A stretch of DNA of 64,000 nt from Actinoplanes sp. M2I2 (GTDB lineage: Bacteria > Actinomycetota > Actinomycetes > Mycobacteriales > Micromonosporaceae). The notes below the pieces were generated by a model. It saw nothing but the letters and a program-made list of their open reading frames with translations, was not told where the DNA came from and did no database searches. Below, piece after piece: positions 34,207-41,102 of this stretch. Location of the stretch: positions 496,001-560,000 of the forward strand of contig NZ_JALPVJ010000004.1 in assembly GCF_023544445.1 (NCBI RefSeq), read 5' to 3'. Position 1 is the stretch's first letter; the number at the start of each line of letters is the position of its first letter. The position numbers and the translations under genes were made by a program.

Positions 34207-34793
34207 CTCAAGCCGGCACGCTTCAGGATCTCGACAATGACCGGTGCCTTGCCGCCGACGTACTTGCTCATGGACATCGGGTTCTCGGCGGCCGACCGAC
34301 GTTTGCAGGCTGCGTAGGTGTCACGGTCCTCCTGGTGCGTGCGTAGCCAGTCGCGGAAGATCAAGTGCCGAAGGTACTCGTCACAGTCGGGGCCGAAGAC
34401 GTGCAGGTTGACGTCGTGACTGTCGGTCCAGAGGCAGCGGTGGTCGTACCAGTGCGGCTCGCGGGTACGCAACGTGTAGCCGGCCCGGACCAGGGCGGGC
34501 ACGTAAGCGTCCTCGTCAGCCGGATCGGCAACGATCAAGTCGATGTCGATGCGGTCCTTGGCCGGCAGTCCCGGGACAGCCGTGGATCCGACATGCTCCA
34601 CCGCGAGCGCGAGCGGACCGAGGGCGGCTCGGATTCGGCTCTCTTGTACCGCGTAGCGGGCCGGCCATTCCGGGTTGTAAGGGCTGATCTCGATGGGTCG
34701 GGACACCTCGACCGGGCGATCGCCGACCACCCGCTGCGCCATGTGCTCGGGGCTCAGCATGGGCGGGGGCGACGGCAACGGCGGCATACGCAC
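34203..34793 (-). CDS. GrpB-family protein (nucleotidyltransferase-like)
   Basis: The 196-residue protein matches the GrpB/UPF0157 family: IEISPYNPEWPARYAVQESR near residue 33, the hallmark VEHVGSTAVPGLPAKDRIDI near 65, and HDVNLHVFG near 125. The fold is that of the nucleotidyltransferase superfamily, with GSTAVPG and the DID acidic pair in the active-site position. The biological role of the family is unknown. The start could be GTG 34793 or ATG 34787; neither has a clear Shine-Dalgarno. The gene lies just outside the tRNA-Gly island. Confidence 0.88.
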   Translation of the reverse strand: MRMPPLPSPPPMLSPEHMAQRVVGDRPVEVSRPIEISPYNPEWPARYAVQESRIRAALGPLALAVEHVGSTAVPGLPAKDRIDIDLIVADPADEDAYVPALVRAGYTLRTREPHWYDHRCLWTDSHDVNLHVFGPDCDEYLRHLIFRDWLRTHQEDRDTYAACKRRSAAENPMSMSKYVGGKAPVIVEILKRAGLS

Positions 34794-34825
34794 GATCAGA
34801 AGCTAACGAGTCGCCGCAATGAGCT

Positions 34826-34893
34826 GATGGCCCGCTAATGGCCCACCCCTGTTTCAGGGTTACCCAGAACGATGAAAGCCCTGGCGGGCCATC
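34826..34893. repeat. Nested inverted repeats at the island edge
   Basis: GATGGCCCGC (34826-34835) is matched exactly by GCGGGCCATC (34884-34893). Inside lies a smaller perfect hairpin CCCTG-TTT-CAGGG (34847-34859). The whole could fold as one branched structure of 68 bases. It sits between grpB and the outermost tRNA fragment. Confidence 0.6.
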
Positions 34894-34919
34894 GGTCCTG
34901 ACCAGGACTTCCGTACGCG

Positions 34920-34960
34920 GAGCGCGTGACGGAATCGAACCCGCACTGTCAGCTCGGAAA
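34920..34960 (-). other. Decayed tRNA-Gly 3' fragment (old attachment site)
   Basis: This 41-base stretch aligns with the 3' half of the intact tRNA-Gly (36832-36873), with one deleted base and about three substitutions. It keeps the core GAATCGAACCCGCACTGTCA. It lacks the 5' half, so it cannot be a tRNA gene. It lies beyond the trailer element, about 175 bases from the perfect fragment, and probably marks an older integration at the same target. Confidence 0.75.
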
Positions 34961-35040
34961 CCGGAGGCCAGGGTGCGTCTCGGCGATTCATCCGCCGAAG
35001 GCGAGCGAGTAAAACCAGCGTTCCCGGCACGCTCCGAGCA

Positions 35041-35130
35041 ACCACCGCACCGTGGGGTCTGGGGGCTCGGCCCCCAGGTGAGAATGGCGAAGTCCCCACG
35101 TCCGCGCTCTTTGCGGACATGGGGACTTCG
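35041..35130 (-). terminator. Displaced twin-hairpin tRNA trailer
   Basis: On the minus strand, five bases past the 42-bp tRNA fragment, is a hairpin with arms GAAGTCCCCACGTCCGC and its near-perfect complement (35089-35130). Then come GGGGGC-CGA-GCCCCC and the ACCACCGCACCG tail (35041-35052). Order, spacing and several blocks match the trailer behind tRNA-Leu (14284-14375). I read it as the original trailer of tRNA-Gly, separated from the tRNA by the island. Confidence 0.65.
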
Positions 35131-35134
35131 GGAC

Positions 35135-35176
35135 GAGCGGGTGACGGGAATCGAACCCGCACTGTCAGCTTGGGAA
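35135..35176 (-). other. Perfect 42-bp duplicate of the tRNA-Gly 3' half (attachment site)
   Basis: Bases 35135-35176 are identical to 36832-36873, which is the anticodon-loop-to-3'-end part of tRNA-Gly. The match stops abruptly on both sides. Immediately inside the island are ACCGT-N5-ACGGT (35176-35190), a GGCCAC-GA-GTGGCC palindrome (35223-35236) and two ATGGCACG direct repeats (35263-35281), which resemble tyrosine-integrase arm sites. Confidence 0.9.
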
Positions 35177-35350
35177 CCGTACAGAACGGTACTCGGCTGG
35201 CGAAGATTCGCAGGCTGATACGGCCACGAGTGGCCTGGAGTGACCTCGGTCAGCCTACTGCAATGGCACGCGTATGGCACGGGCGGCGAGCGAGCGCACT
35301 CGCGAAGCACGTCACTGCTGCGGCTGCGGAACTGGTCGCGAGCTGGCTGA

Positions 35351-35370
35351 CATACCAAGAACGGTATATG
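35351..35370 (+). promoter_or_regulatory. Candidate higBA operator/promoter
   Basis: ATACC (35352-35356) and GGTAT (35363-35367) form an inverted repeat with a six-base spacer, overlapping a TATATG -10-like box (35365-35370) just nine bases before the toxin start. Autoregulation by the antitoxin HTH is the likely function. Confidence 0.45.
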
Positions 35371-35378
35371 CTCGTCCG

Positions 35379-35753
35379 GTGAGCAGCCGCTACGACATTG
35401 AGCTGGAACCCGAGGTACGGGACTGGCTTGAGACGTTACGGCTCAAGGACTATGCGAAGGTCGAAGCCATGGCGGACATCCTCGCGGAACGAGCTGAAAC
35501 GTTGGGTGAGCCATACTCACGACATCTCAGCGGTAAGACTCGCGAGCTGCGGTTTCACCTTGATCGGGCCGCCGTCCGGATCAGTTACTGGCTAGCCCCG
35601 GGAGCGCGAGCAGTGTTGCTGACCGTGTTCCGCAAGACCCGACAGATCGAGCGAGCCGAGGTCGCAAGGGCGATCGCAGCCCAGCAAGTTTGCGAGTCAG
35701 GGCATGAGACCCACGCTCCCGCGACCGAGATCTACGAACGGAAATGGCTCTGA
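35379..35753 (+). CDS. RelE/HigB-like toxin (DUF4258/phage-derived Gp49-like)
   Basis: The 124-residue protein resembles HigB-type toxins of the RelE superfamily: a helical start (VRDWLETLRLKDYAKVEAMA), then HLSGKTRELRFHLDRAAVRI and the beta-strand pair around VLLTVFRKTRQIERAEVARA. These toxins cleave mRNA on the ribosome. It is followed 19 bases later by an XRE antitoxin gene, the toxin-first order typical of HigBA. The GTG start at 35379 has no clear Shine-Dalgarno. It lies inside the tRNA-Gly island, and A+T content is higher than in flanking genes. Confidence 0.85.
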   Translation: MSSRYDIELEPEVRDWLETLRLKDYAKVEAMADILAERAETLGEPYSRHLSGKTRELRFHLDRAAVRISYWLAPGARAVLLTVFRKTRQIERAEVARAIAAQQVCESGHETHAPATEIYERKWL

Positions 35754-35772
35754 GGAACCGGAGGATCGGACG

Positions 35773-36063
35773 ATGACCACGCGTCACACCCGTTGGGAGC
35801 GTACCGGCGCCGACGAACACGTCGCCGCGTACGAAGAAGCTCGCGCGGCGCTGCTCCTCGGGCAGATGGTTCACGACCGGCGCACCGAACTGGCAATGAC
35901 CCAGGCCGACCTGGCGGAGCGCGCCGGCATGACACAGCCGCAGCTCTCCCGTCTAGAGTCCGGCGGAGCTACCCCGACCGTGCCATTGCTGGCCCGCCTA
36001 GCAGCAGCGCTGGACGCAGATCTCGACATCGCGTTCCGCCCCCACAACTCACTCGCTGCTTGA
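35773..36063 (+). CDS. HigA-like XRE antitoxin
   Basis: The 96-residue protein is mostly an XRE helix-turn-helix (residues about 35-90: MTQADLAERAGMTQPQLSRL, then GGATPTVPLLARLAAALDAD). A short N-terminal helix (ADEHVAAYEEARAALLLGQM) would bind the toxin. It starts at ATG 35773 with GGAGG eight bases upstream (35760-35764), so it is translated more strongly than the toxin, as expected. It would neutralise the upstream toxin and repress the pair's promoter. Confidence 0.9.
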   Translation: MTTRHTRWERTGADEHVAAYEEARAALLLGQMVHDRRTELAMTQADLAERAGMTQPQLSRLESGGATPTVPLLARLAAALDADLDIAFRPHNSLAA

Positions 36064-36227
36064 TCGTGCACGAAGGCCAAGGTGCCCAACCTCCGCGGGG
36101 AGATGGCGGCTTTGCCAGCCCTCCGGCTGAGAAAACGAACCGGTGAGGCGCGCTCGATGCCGGGAACCGCGTCCAGCGGCGCACTATGCTCCGATCTCCG
36201 CCGGCCCGATCGTCAAGGAGGCGCCTG

Positions 36228-36521
36228 ATGGGAACTCATCACGCGGCCTGCAAGTTCAGTGCCACCGTCATGACAGCGGACGTCGCCGTTCTACACATGC
36301 TCCGCGCGCTGTGCCAGCACTGCGAGTCAGGCAAGTACAAGCAGATTGCCTGGGGCGGCACGGGAGAGGGCGACTGGCGGAAGAACGGGCATGAGGTGAC
36401 GTTCCGGTTCACTCGACAAGCTGACCGAGATGCCTTCCTTAGGGAAGCACAACGGCTGTTGCCGGGACTCTGGCACCTGGTCAAGACCAACAACCTCGAT
36501 CCGGCCACTCCACGCCGATAG
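36228..36521 (+). CDS. Hypothetical protein (97 residues) in the tRNA-Gly island
   Basis: ATG at 36228 has a strong AAGGAGG six bases upstream (36215-36221). The product (MGTHHAACKFSATVMTADVA) contains YKQIAWGGTGEGDWRKNGHE followed by VTFRFTRQADRDAFLREAQR, an alpha/beta pattern with two Cys near residue 45. I recognise no family. Codon use is less G/C-biased than in neighbouring chromosomal genes, consistent with import. It follows the toxin-antitoxin pair on the same strand, 164 bases later. Confidence 0.7.
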   Translation: MGTHHAACKFSATVMTADVAVLHMLRALCQHCESGKYKQIAWGGTGEGDWRKNGHEVTFRFTRQADRDAFLREAQRLLPGLWHLVKTNNLDPATPRR

Positions 36522-36790
36522 GGACGCCTAAGTCGGGGTGCGCACAGCCGTCTGCGGTGGGTGGAACACACCTCAACGTCATCTCTCCGGATAGTCGCAC
36601 CCCGGGCGACGCTGCCGGTCGGCCACAGCCCTGGTTGATGGAGGATGGCCGAGCCGCAAGGGCGACGGGTTCCGTTGAACGACAAGCGGAGACGGGTGAG
36701 ACACGAAGATGCGCGCCAGACCAGCTGTCGAGTGTTGAAGCACTTCACCTAATGGCACGACAGCAGCTGACAGTGTGCCGGAACGACAAG
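36522..36790. other. Island end, no gene seen
   Basis: This stretch between the 97-residue gene and the tRNA-Gly-proximal hairpin has no frame with a credible start. It is mixed in composition and without strong repeats. With the hairpin and tRNA that follow, it forms the tRNA-proximal end of the island, where an integrase or xis gene would normally lie; none is present. Confidence 0.5.
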
Positions 36791-36822
36791 CGCCTGGTCT
36801 TGGCATCTGCCATGACCAGGCG
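36791..36822 (-). terminator. Hairpin immediately downstream of tRNA-Gly
   Basis: CGCCTGGTC (36791-36799) pairs with GACCAGGCG (36814-36822), with an inner GGCA/TGCC stem. It ends ten bases from the tRNA 3' end and may be the present tRNA terminator. It shares no sequence with the twin-hairpin trailers at 14.3 and 35.1 kb, in line with being brought in by the island. Confidence 0.6.
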
Positions 36823-36832
36823 TTCGTGTTTG

Positions 36833-36903
36833 AGCGGGTGACGGGAATCGAACCCGCACTGTCAGCTTGGGAAGCTGATGTTCTGCCATTGAACTACACC
36901 CGC
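36833..36903 (-). tRNA. tRNA-Gly (anticodon CCC)
   Basis: The minus strand gives a 71-nt tRNA: acceptor GCGGGTG / CACCCGC with discriminator T, D-arm with TTCAATGGCAGAA, anticodon stem TCAGC / GCTGA around loop TTCCCAA (anticodon CCC, reading GGG) and T-arm GTGCGGGTTCGATTCCCGT. CCA is not encoded. Its 3' half is duplicated at 35135-35176. It lies close to dcd. Confidence 0.95.
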
Positions 36904-36955
36904 AGCGGCCATCACTGTACCTGATCTGGGGTCGCTGCGGCGTGACCGGCCCGGG

Positions 36956-37456
36956 TCAGCCGACTGCGGCCAGCGGCCGGGCTAACTCGGCTCGCCAGGA
37001 GCGGGTCAGGGGGGCGACCAGGCGGCTGGCGGCCAGGGGGAGGGCGCCGGCTGGGCCGTGGGTGCGCAGGGTGGCTGAGTCGATCGAGAGCTCGAACAGG
37101 CGCCAGTCGACGTCCGGGGAGGCGTGGAGGTCGGCGGCCAGGCGGGCTGTGGTGCGCGGGTCGCGTACGGGGGTTGCTCGGCCGGTCAGGATGGCCTCGT
37201 CGTCGTTCTCTTCCGGGGGAAACGAGTGCAGGGCGTAACGGCCGTCGCGTTCGAGATCGCGGCGCTTGGGTGAGCTGACTAGGAAGCAATACAGGCCCTG
37301 GTCGGTGATCACCGGGGAGACGGGATGGACCCTCGGGGCGCCGTCGGGCCGGACGGTGGCCAGGTAGGCCAGGCCGGGACCGTACTGCTGCAGGAGCGCG
37401 CGGATGCCCGCGGCGAGCGTGGGCTCGGCGGTGGCGAAGTCGGACCAGGAAGCCAT
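36956..37456 (-). CDS. Pyridoxamine 5'-phosphate oxidase-like flavoprotein
   Basis: The 166-residue protein has the split-barrel flavin-binding fold of the PNPOx-like family: [20 protein letters not shown] near residue 31, [20 protein letters not shown] near 55, and [16 protein letters not shown] near 116. Members use FMN or F420. True vitamin B6 synthesis enzymes are longer, so this is probably a general reductase or heme/flavin-related protein. ATG 37456 is the first start in frame. It is divergent from dcd with 75 bases between starts. Confidence 0.85.
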   Translation of the reverse strand: MASWSDFATAEPTLAAGIRALLQQYGPGLAYLATVRPDGAPRVHPVSPVITDQGLYCFLVSSPKRRDLERDGRYALHSFPPEENDDEAILTGRATPVRDPRTTARLAADLHASPDVDWRLFELSIDSATLRTHGPAGALPLAASRLVAPLTRSWRAELARPLAAVG

Positions 37457-37531
37457 GGGGTGATTCTATCGAACAAATGTTCGACGCGCCCACTAAAACA
37501 CGCCGAACGGGCAGGTAGGTATGGTGTTGCG

Positions 37532-38110
37532 ATGCTGCTCTCCGACCGCGACCTGGTCTCCGAGATCAAGGCGGGCGACCTCGCGTTGGCGCCGTTCGAG
37601 CCGGAACTGCTGCAACCGTCCAGCATCGACGTACGGCTCGATCGGTTCTTCCGGGTGTTCAACAATCACCTCTACACCCACATCGACCCGGCCGAACAGC
37701 AGGACGATCTCACCGCCCTGGTCGAGGTGGGTGACGGCGAGCCGTTCGTCCTGCATCCGGGGGAGTTCGTGCTGGCTTCGACGCTCGAGGTGATCACGCT
37801 GGGCGACCAGTTGGCCGGCCGTCTCGAGGGCAAGAGCAGCCTCGGCCGCCTCGGGCTGCTGACCCACTCCACCGCCGGCTTCATCGACCCGGGCTTCTCC
37901 GGGCACGTGACGCTCGAGCTGTCCAACGTGGCCAATCTGCCGATCAAGCTCTGGCCGGGCATGAAGATCGGCCAGCTCTGCATCTTCCGCCTGTCGAGTC
38001 CGGCCGAGCACCCTTATGGCTCCGCCGTCTACGGCTCCCGCTACCAGGGACAACGCGGCCCGACCCCGAGCCGCTCGGCCCAGAACTTCCGCCTCTGGCC
38101 AACAACCTAG
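37532..38110 (+). CDS. dcd: dCTP deaminase (probably dUMP-forming)
   Basis: The 192-residue trimeric-type enzyme shows [17 protein letters not shown] at the start, [16 protein letters not shown] near 30, and the active-site segment [20 protein letters not shown] with the catalytic Glu near residue 100, followed by [17 protein letters not shown]. Mycobacterial dcd of nearly the same length is bifunctional, converting dCTP to dUMP, and the same is likely here. It supplies dUMP for thymidylate synthesis. Proximity of dcd to tRNA-Gly is, to my recollection, shared with other actinobacteria. Confidence 0.95.
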   Translation: MLLSDRDLVSEIKAGDLALAPFEPELLQPSSIDVRLDRFFRVFNNHLYTHIDPAEQQDDLTALVEVGDGEPFVLHPGEFVLASTLEVITLGDQLAGRLEGKSSLGRLGLLTHSTAGFIDPGFSGHVTLELSNVANLPIKLWPGMKIGQLCIFRLSSPAEHPYGSAVYGSRYQGQRGPTPSRSAQNFRLWPTT

Positions 38111-38387
38111 CCATACGTCCAGCCGGATCCGGGAGTCCTGATTCCGGGCATCTTCTCGGACGGACGAGCTGAAAGCTTCAAGTCAAGATGTCGTAGCGGG
38201 GTGGGTGGTGCGGACCGCTGCTCCCGCCGAGGGCCCGGCCGGGGCGAGCAGGGCGCTGGCGCGCCCAGAACGCTCACCACGACCGGGCGACCTGCGTGAG
38301 TGGTTGCGCCCGAAAAGCCCAACGGCCGAAAAGCCCAACGGCTGGAAAACCGAACGGCTGGAAAACCGAACGGCTGAAAACCTGAAC
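38111..38387. other. Intergenic stretch holding a 16-bp tandem repeat
   Basis: The region between the convergent dcd and secreted-protein genes has no ORF with a credible start. Its one clear structure is the five-unit repeat at 38311-38390, which runs directly into the terminator hairpin of the secreted-protein gene. Confidence 0.55.
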
Positions 38388-38390
38388 GGC
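38311..38390. repeat. Five tandem 16-bp units
   Basis: Units 38311-38326 and 38327-38342 are identical, 38343-38358 and 38359-38374 are identical, and 38375-38390 is a variant. All share GAAAA near the start and AACGGC at the end. Read on the minus strand each carries a TTTT run, so the array lies where the T-tail of the adjacent terminator would be. Confidence 0.95.
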
Positions 38391-38411
38391 CGAGCCCCGC
38401 AAGGCTCGGCC
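38388..38411 (-). terminator. Terminator of the secreted-protein gene
   Basis: GGCCGAGCC (38388-38396) and GGCTCGGCC (38403-38411) form a perfect nine-pair stem. On the minus strand it is followed by GTTCAGGTTTTC and further TTTT-containing repeat units, 21 bases after the gene's stop. Confidence 0.75.
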
Positions 38412-38432
38412 AGCCGTGTACGTACGGGCGGG

Positions 38433-39179
38433 TCAGCGGGACCAGCCCGGCCACCAGATGCCGTTGCGGAAGCCGGTCGACCACTGGTGCTCGGAGCAGG
38501 ACTTCTTCGTGGCGAAGCGCTGTTCGTCGATGATCGCGACGGTGCCGGGGTTGTAGGTGCCCAGGCCGAAGCCGATGCCGGTGACCGTCATCCGCGGGTT
38601 GTCGGCGACCACCTGCGCGAACGTCTTCTCCGGAGGTCCGCCGGCGGTCTTCGCGAGGCCGTTGATCGTGGTCGACGAAGTCCACAGCTTGCCCTGGAGC
38701 ACGTTCCACTCGGAGCGGACCTGACGCTGCGGGTTTCCGGCGCCGATCGACATGAGGTAGTAGTACGGCTCGTAGATCAGCACGCCTTCACCGGCGGGCG
38801 TCTTCACGTAGATCTGGTAGGCGGGCAGCGCGGCGTCGCTGACGCCGGCGCCGGCCGTGTCGAGCTTCGTGGTCTCGTACGTGAGCTCCTCGACGGTGCT
38901 GGCCAGGACCGGCCGCATCGTCTCGCGCCACGACACCTTGTCCTCGTTCTTGGCCGGGGTGGTCGTCAGCTTGAGTCCGTCGGTGCCGACCGTGGCCGTG
39001 GCCCCGCCGATCTTGGTGACGCCGTTGGTGTTGCTGTGCTTCACGACCGTGCAGGGACGGTGCGAGGACGCCATCGCGGGCTGGGCGTGCACGGCGAGGC
39101 CGGTCGCAGCGGTCATCACCACGGCCGCGGCGAGCAGCGGTCGTCGCGGCGATCGGGAGGTCTTGACGTTATGGTCCAT
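38433..39179 (-). CDS. Secreted protein of unknown function
   Basis: The 248-residue protein has a signal peptide: a basic start (NVKTSRSPRRP), a hydrophobic core (LLAAAVVMTAATGLAVHA) and a likely cleavage site around AMASS. The mature part is beta-rich with Thr/Gly repeats and ends with SCSEHQWSTGFRNGIWWPGW. Two Cys residues (near 43 and 231) could form a disulfide. I recognise no catalytic motif or family. A terminator and repeat array follow it. Confidence 0.8.
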   Translation of the reverse strand: MDHNVKTSRSPRRPLLAAAVVMTAATGLAVHAQPAMASSHRPCTVVKHSNTNGVTKIGGATATVGTDGLKLTTTPAKNEDKVSWRETMRPVLASTVEELTYETTKLDTAGAGVSDAALPAYQIYVKTPAGEGVLIYEPYYYLMSIGAGNPQRQVRSEWNVLQGKLWTSSTTINGLAKTAGGPPEKTFAQVVADNPRMTVTGIGFGLGTYNPGTVAIIDEQRFATKKSCSEHQWSTGFRNGIWWPGWSR

Positions 39180-39283
39180 ATGTCCATTGTAAGTTTTGTA
39201 GAGGCTTGATCGGTTTTCTGAGACTTCGTTCGGGTTCGGCCGACACGGTCGACCGGGTGCCGATCATCGAGCACAATCGCCGG

Positions 39284-39934
39284 ATGACTGACCCGGTACG
39301 GGCCTATGTGGACAAGACTCGTGTCGCCTACGACGTGGTCGCGCAGAGCTACGCCGACCTGCTCCGAGATTCGGTGGCCGAGTCGACGTGGGAGAGGTTG
39401 GTGCTCGGGGCCTACGCCGAGATCGTGCGGGGGCCTGTCGTGGAGGCCGGCTGCGGCACCGGCCGCATCACCGCTCACCTGGCGACCTGCGGCGTCGACA
39501 TCCGTGGCGTGGACCTGTCGCCCGGCATGATCACCACCGCGCGGGCGGAGTATCCCGGTCTCGACTTCTCCGTCGGCTCGTTCCTGGAGCTCGGCCTGCC
39601 CGACGCGAGCCTGGGCGGACTGGTCAGCTGGTATTCGCTGGTGCACACCCCGCCGGAGGTGCTGCCCCGGGCCTTCACGGAGTTCGCCCGGGTGCTCCGG
39701 CCGGGCGGCCGTCTGCTGCTCGGCTACAAGGCGGGCAACGCCAAGCGCACGCTGACCAGCGGTTACGGGCACGCGATCGAGCTCGACGTCTACGAGCACC
39801 GGCCGGAACACATCGCCGAGCTGATCGCCGGCGCCGGGCTGACCGAGACGATGCGCCTGGTCCGCGCGGCCGAGGAGCCGGAGAGGCAACCTCAGGCGTA
39901 CGCGATGGCCGTCAAGCCGCCCGGCCGTGGCTGA
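39284..39934 (+). CDS. Class I SAM-dependent methyltransferase
   Basis: The 216-residue protein has a Rossmann methyltransferase fold: motif I VVEAGCGTGRITAHLA near residue 50, motif II GVDLSPGMITTA near 71, motif III around LGGLVSWYSLVHTPPEVLPR near 108 and FARVLRPGGRLLLGY near 133. The substrate is unknown; it resembles small-molecule methyltransferases of the UbiE/type 11 group. I chose ATG 39284 because the conserved N-terminus starts there; the frame upstream runs through a probable promoter region. Confidence 0.88.
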   Translation: MTDPVRAYVDKTRVAYDVVAQSYADLLRDSVAESTWERLVLGAYAEIVRGPVVEAGCGTGRITAHLATCGVDIRGVDLSPGMITTARAEYPGLDFSVGSFLELGLPDASLGGLVSWYSLVHTPPEVLPRAFTEFARVLRPGGRLLLGYKAGNAKRTLTSGYGHAIELDVYEHRPEHIAELIAGAGLTETMRLVRAAEEPERQPQAYAMAVKPPGRG

Positions 39935-40005
39935 CGGTGGCGCCGCACCGAGACCCGGCCGGTCGGGACCGCGCAGGCTGCTGGCCTGTGAGAGGGTGTG
40001 CCGCT

Positions 40006-40113
40006 ATGGGCGCGATCAAACCGTGGCATCTGCTGATCCTGTTGAGCTGCTTCCTGGCGGTTGCCGCCTTGGCCACGGCCATCGGGATCACCCTGGCCAA
40101 GCGACGCAAGTAA
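40006..40113 (+). CDS. Small membrane protein (35 residues)
   Basis: ATG 40006 opens a 35-codon frame with a single hydrophobic helix (WHLLILLSCFLAVAALATAI) between MGAIKP and a basic end (LAKRRK). An AGAGGG purine stretch lies 9-14 bases upstream. The start MGAIKPWH resembles TatA-family N-termini, but the amphipathic helix of TatA is absent. Such short proteins recur in Micromonosporaceae as far as I recall; function unknown. Confidence 0.65.
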   Translation: MGAIKPWHLLILLSCFLAVAALATAIGITLAKRRK

Positions 40114-40178
40114 CAGGGTCGTGCGCGGTGTCGATCGTACGATTGCAGACGACTCGCCGTGCCCGAGAGGAACGCCCC

Positions 40179-40463
40179 ATGTATCTGATGATCTCGAAGT
40201 ATCTGGTGCCGCTCGAGCAGGTCGACGAGGTGCGCGACGCCCACCTGGCCTATCTGGAGGGTCTCGAGGCGCAGAACCTGGTGGTCACCGCCGGCCGCCA
40301 GGACCCGCCGAACGGTGGCGTCGTGGTGCTCAACGTCGAGGACGAGGCCCGCGCCCACGAGCTGATCTCCCAGGACCCGTACGTGCTGCGAGGCGTGGCC
40401 GAGTACGCGGCCACCGGCTGGGTCCCGACCCGAGGCGCGCTCAAGGACTTCCCGAAGGCCTAG
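40179..40463 (+). CDS. YCII-family protein
   Basis: The 94-residue protein has the YCII ferredoxin-like fold pattern: MYLMISKYLVPLEQVDEVRD at the start, HLAYLEGLEAQNLVVTAGRQ near 25 and DEARAHELISQDPYVLRGVA near 57. A conserved His/Asp-type pair (His25, Asp65) is as in putative YCII hydrolases. GAGAGG (40165-40170) precedes ATG 40179. Role unknown; the family occurs in aromatic degradation and regulation. It converges on the PRTase gene with a four-base overlap. Confidence 0.88.
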   Translation: MYLMISKYLVPLEQVDEVRDAHLAYLEGLEAQNLVVTAGRQDPPNGGVVVLNVEDEARAHELISQDPYVLRGVAEYAATGWVPTRGALKDFPKA

Positions 40464-41002
40464 GGTTCGAGGTCGTCGTCCGTGAGCAGACCGCGCAGGG
40501 TGAGCTCGCGAGCCACCTCGGGTGGGCACTCGTCGACGATCACCGCGGTGCCCACATAGGCGGCGCCGAACAGTGAGCGCAACGCCCGGGCCTGGGCTCC
40601 GGTCGCGGCCCAGTCGTCCACCACGAGCACCCGGTCGTCCGGCCGGACCAGCTCCCGCCGTACGCCCAGATGCTGGGTCTCGCCGCGGTGATCGGTCGGC
40701 ACCTCGGCCCAGATCATCGGCTCGGCGATCGGGCGGCGCGCCCCGGCCCGGTAGGCCTCGACGAAGCCGGCCCCCAGGGCCCGCGCCACCAGCGGGCCGA
40801 CCAGGAAGCCGGTGACCTCGGGCGAGACGACCACGGTGGGGCGCTCGGCGCGGAACAGGTCGGCCAGCCCGTCGCCGATCCCGGCCAGGATCGCCGGGTC
40901 GCGCCACCAGCCCGAGCGGTCGCTCACCAGGTAACCACTGCCGTCGCCGGGGTCGGTCCAGCGGAACGCCGCCCGCAGATGATCACGCAGATCGGTTGTC
41001 AC
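40460..41002 (-). CDS. Phosphoribosyltransferase-family protein
   Basis: The 180-residue protein has the type I PRTase signature RVLVVDDWAATGAQARALRS near residue 123, with the acidic pair and loop that bind PRPP, and VVVSPEVTGFLVGPLVARAL near 57. It resembles adenine-phosphoribosyltransferase-like proteins of actinobacteria. Substrate specificity is not clear from the hood region. ATG 41002 starts MTTDLRDHLRAAF; an upstream region with no strong binding site precedes it. Confidence 0.85.
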   Translation of the reverse strand: MTTDLRDHLRAAFRWTDPGDGSGYLVSDRSGWWRDPAILAGIGDGLADLFRAERPTVVVSPEVTGFLVGPLVARALGAGFVEAYRAGARRPIAEPMIWAEVPTDHRGETQHLGVRRELVRPDDRVLVVDDWAATGAQARALRSLFGAAYVGTAVIVDECPPEVARELTLRGLLTDDDLEP

Positions 41003-41102
41003 GCGGACATCCTGTCACCGCCCGGGGTTTCCGTTCGTCCGCGCGGTCAGAACCCGCTCAGACTAGGGGTCAAGTTGGTGCCGTCGGTCGCCTGGATCGT
41101 GC

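Noticed and set aside
35135..35176. A second tRNA-Gly gene
   Set aside because: Only the 3' half is present. The bases after it cannot form the D-arm or the 5' acceptor strand.
36557..36841. A 94-codon plus-strand frame before tRNA-Gly
   Set aside because: It overlaps the tRNA 3' end and the adjacent hairpin, has no Shine-Dalgarno, and its codon use is not gene-like.
38311..38390. Possible CRISPR array
   Set aside because: The units are contiguous with no spacers, only 16 bases long, and there is no cas gene in the window.
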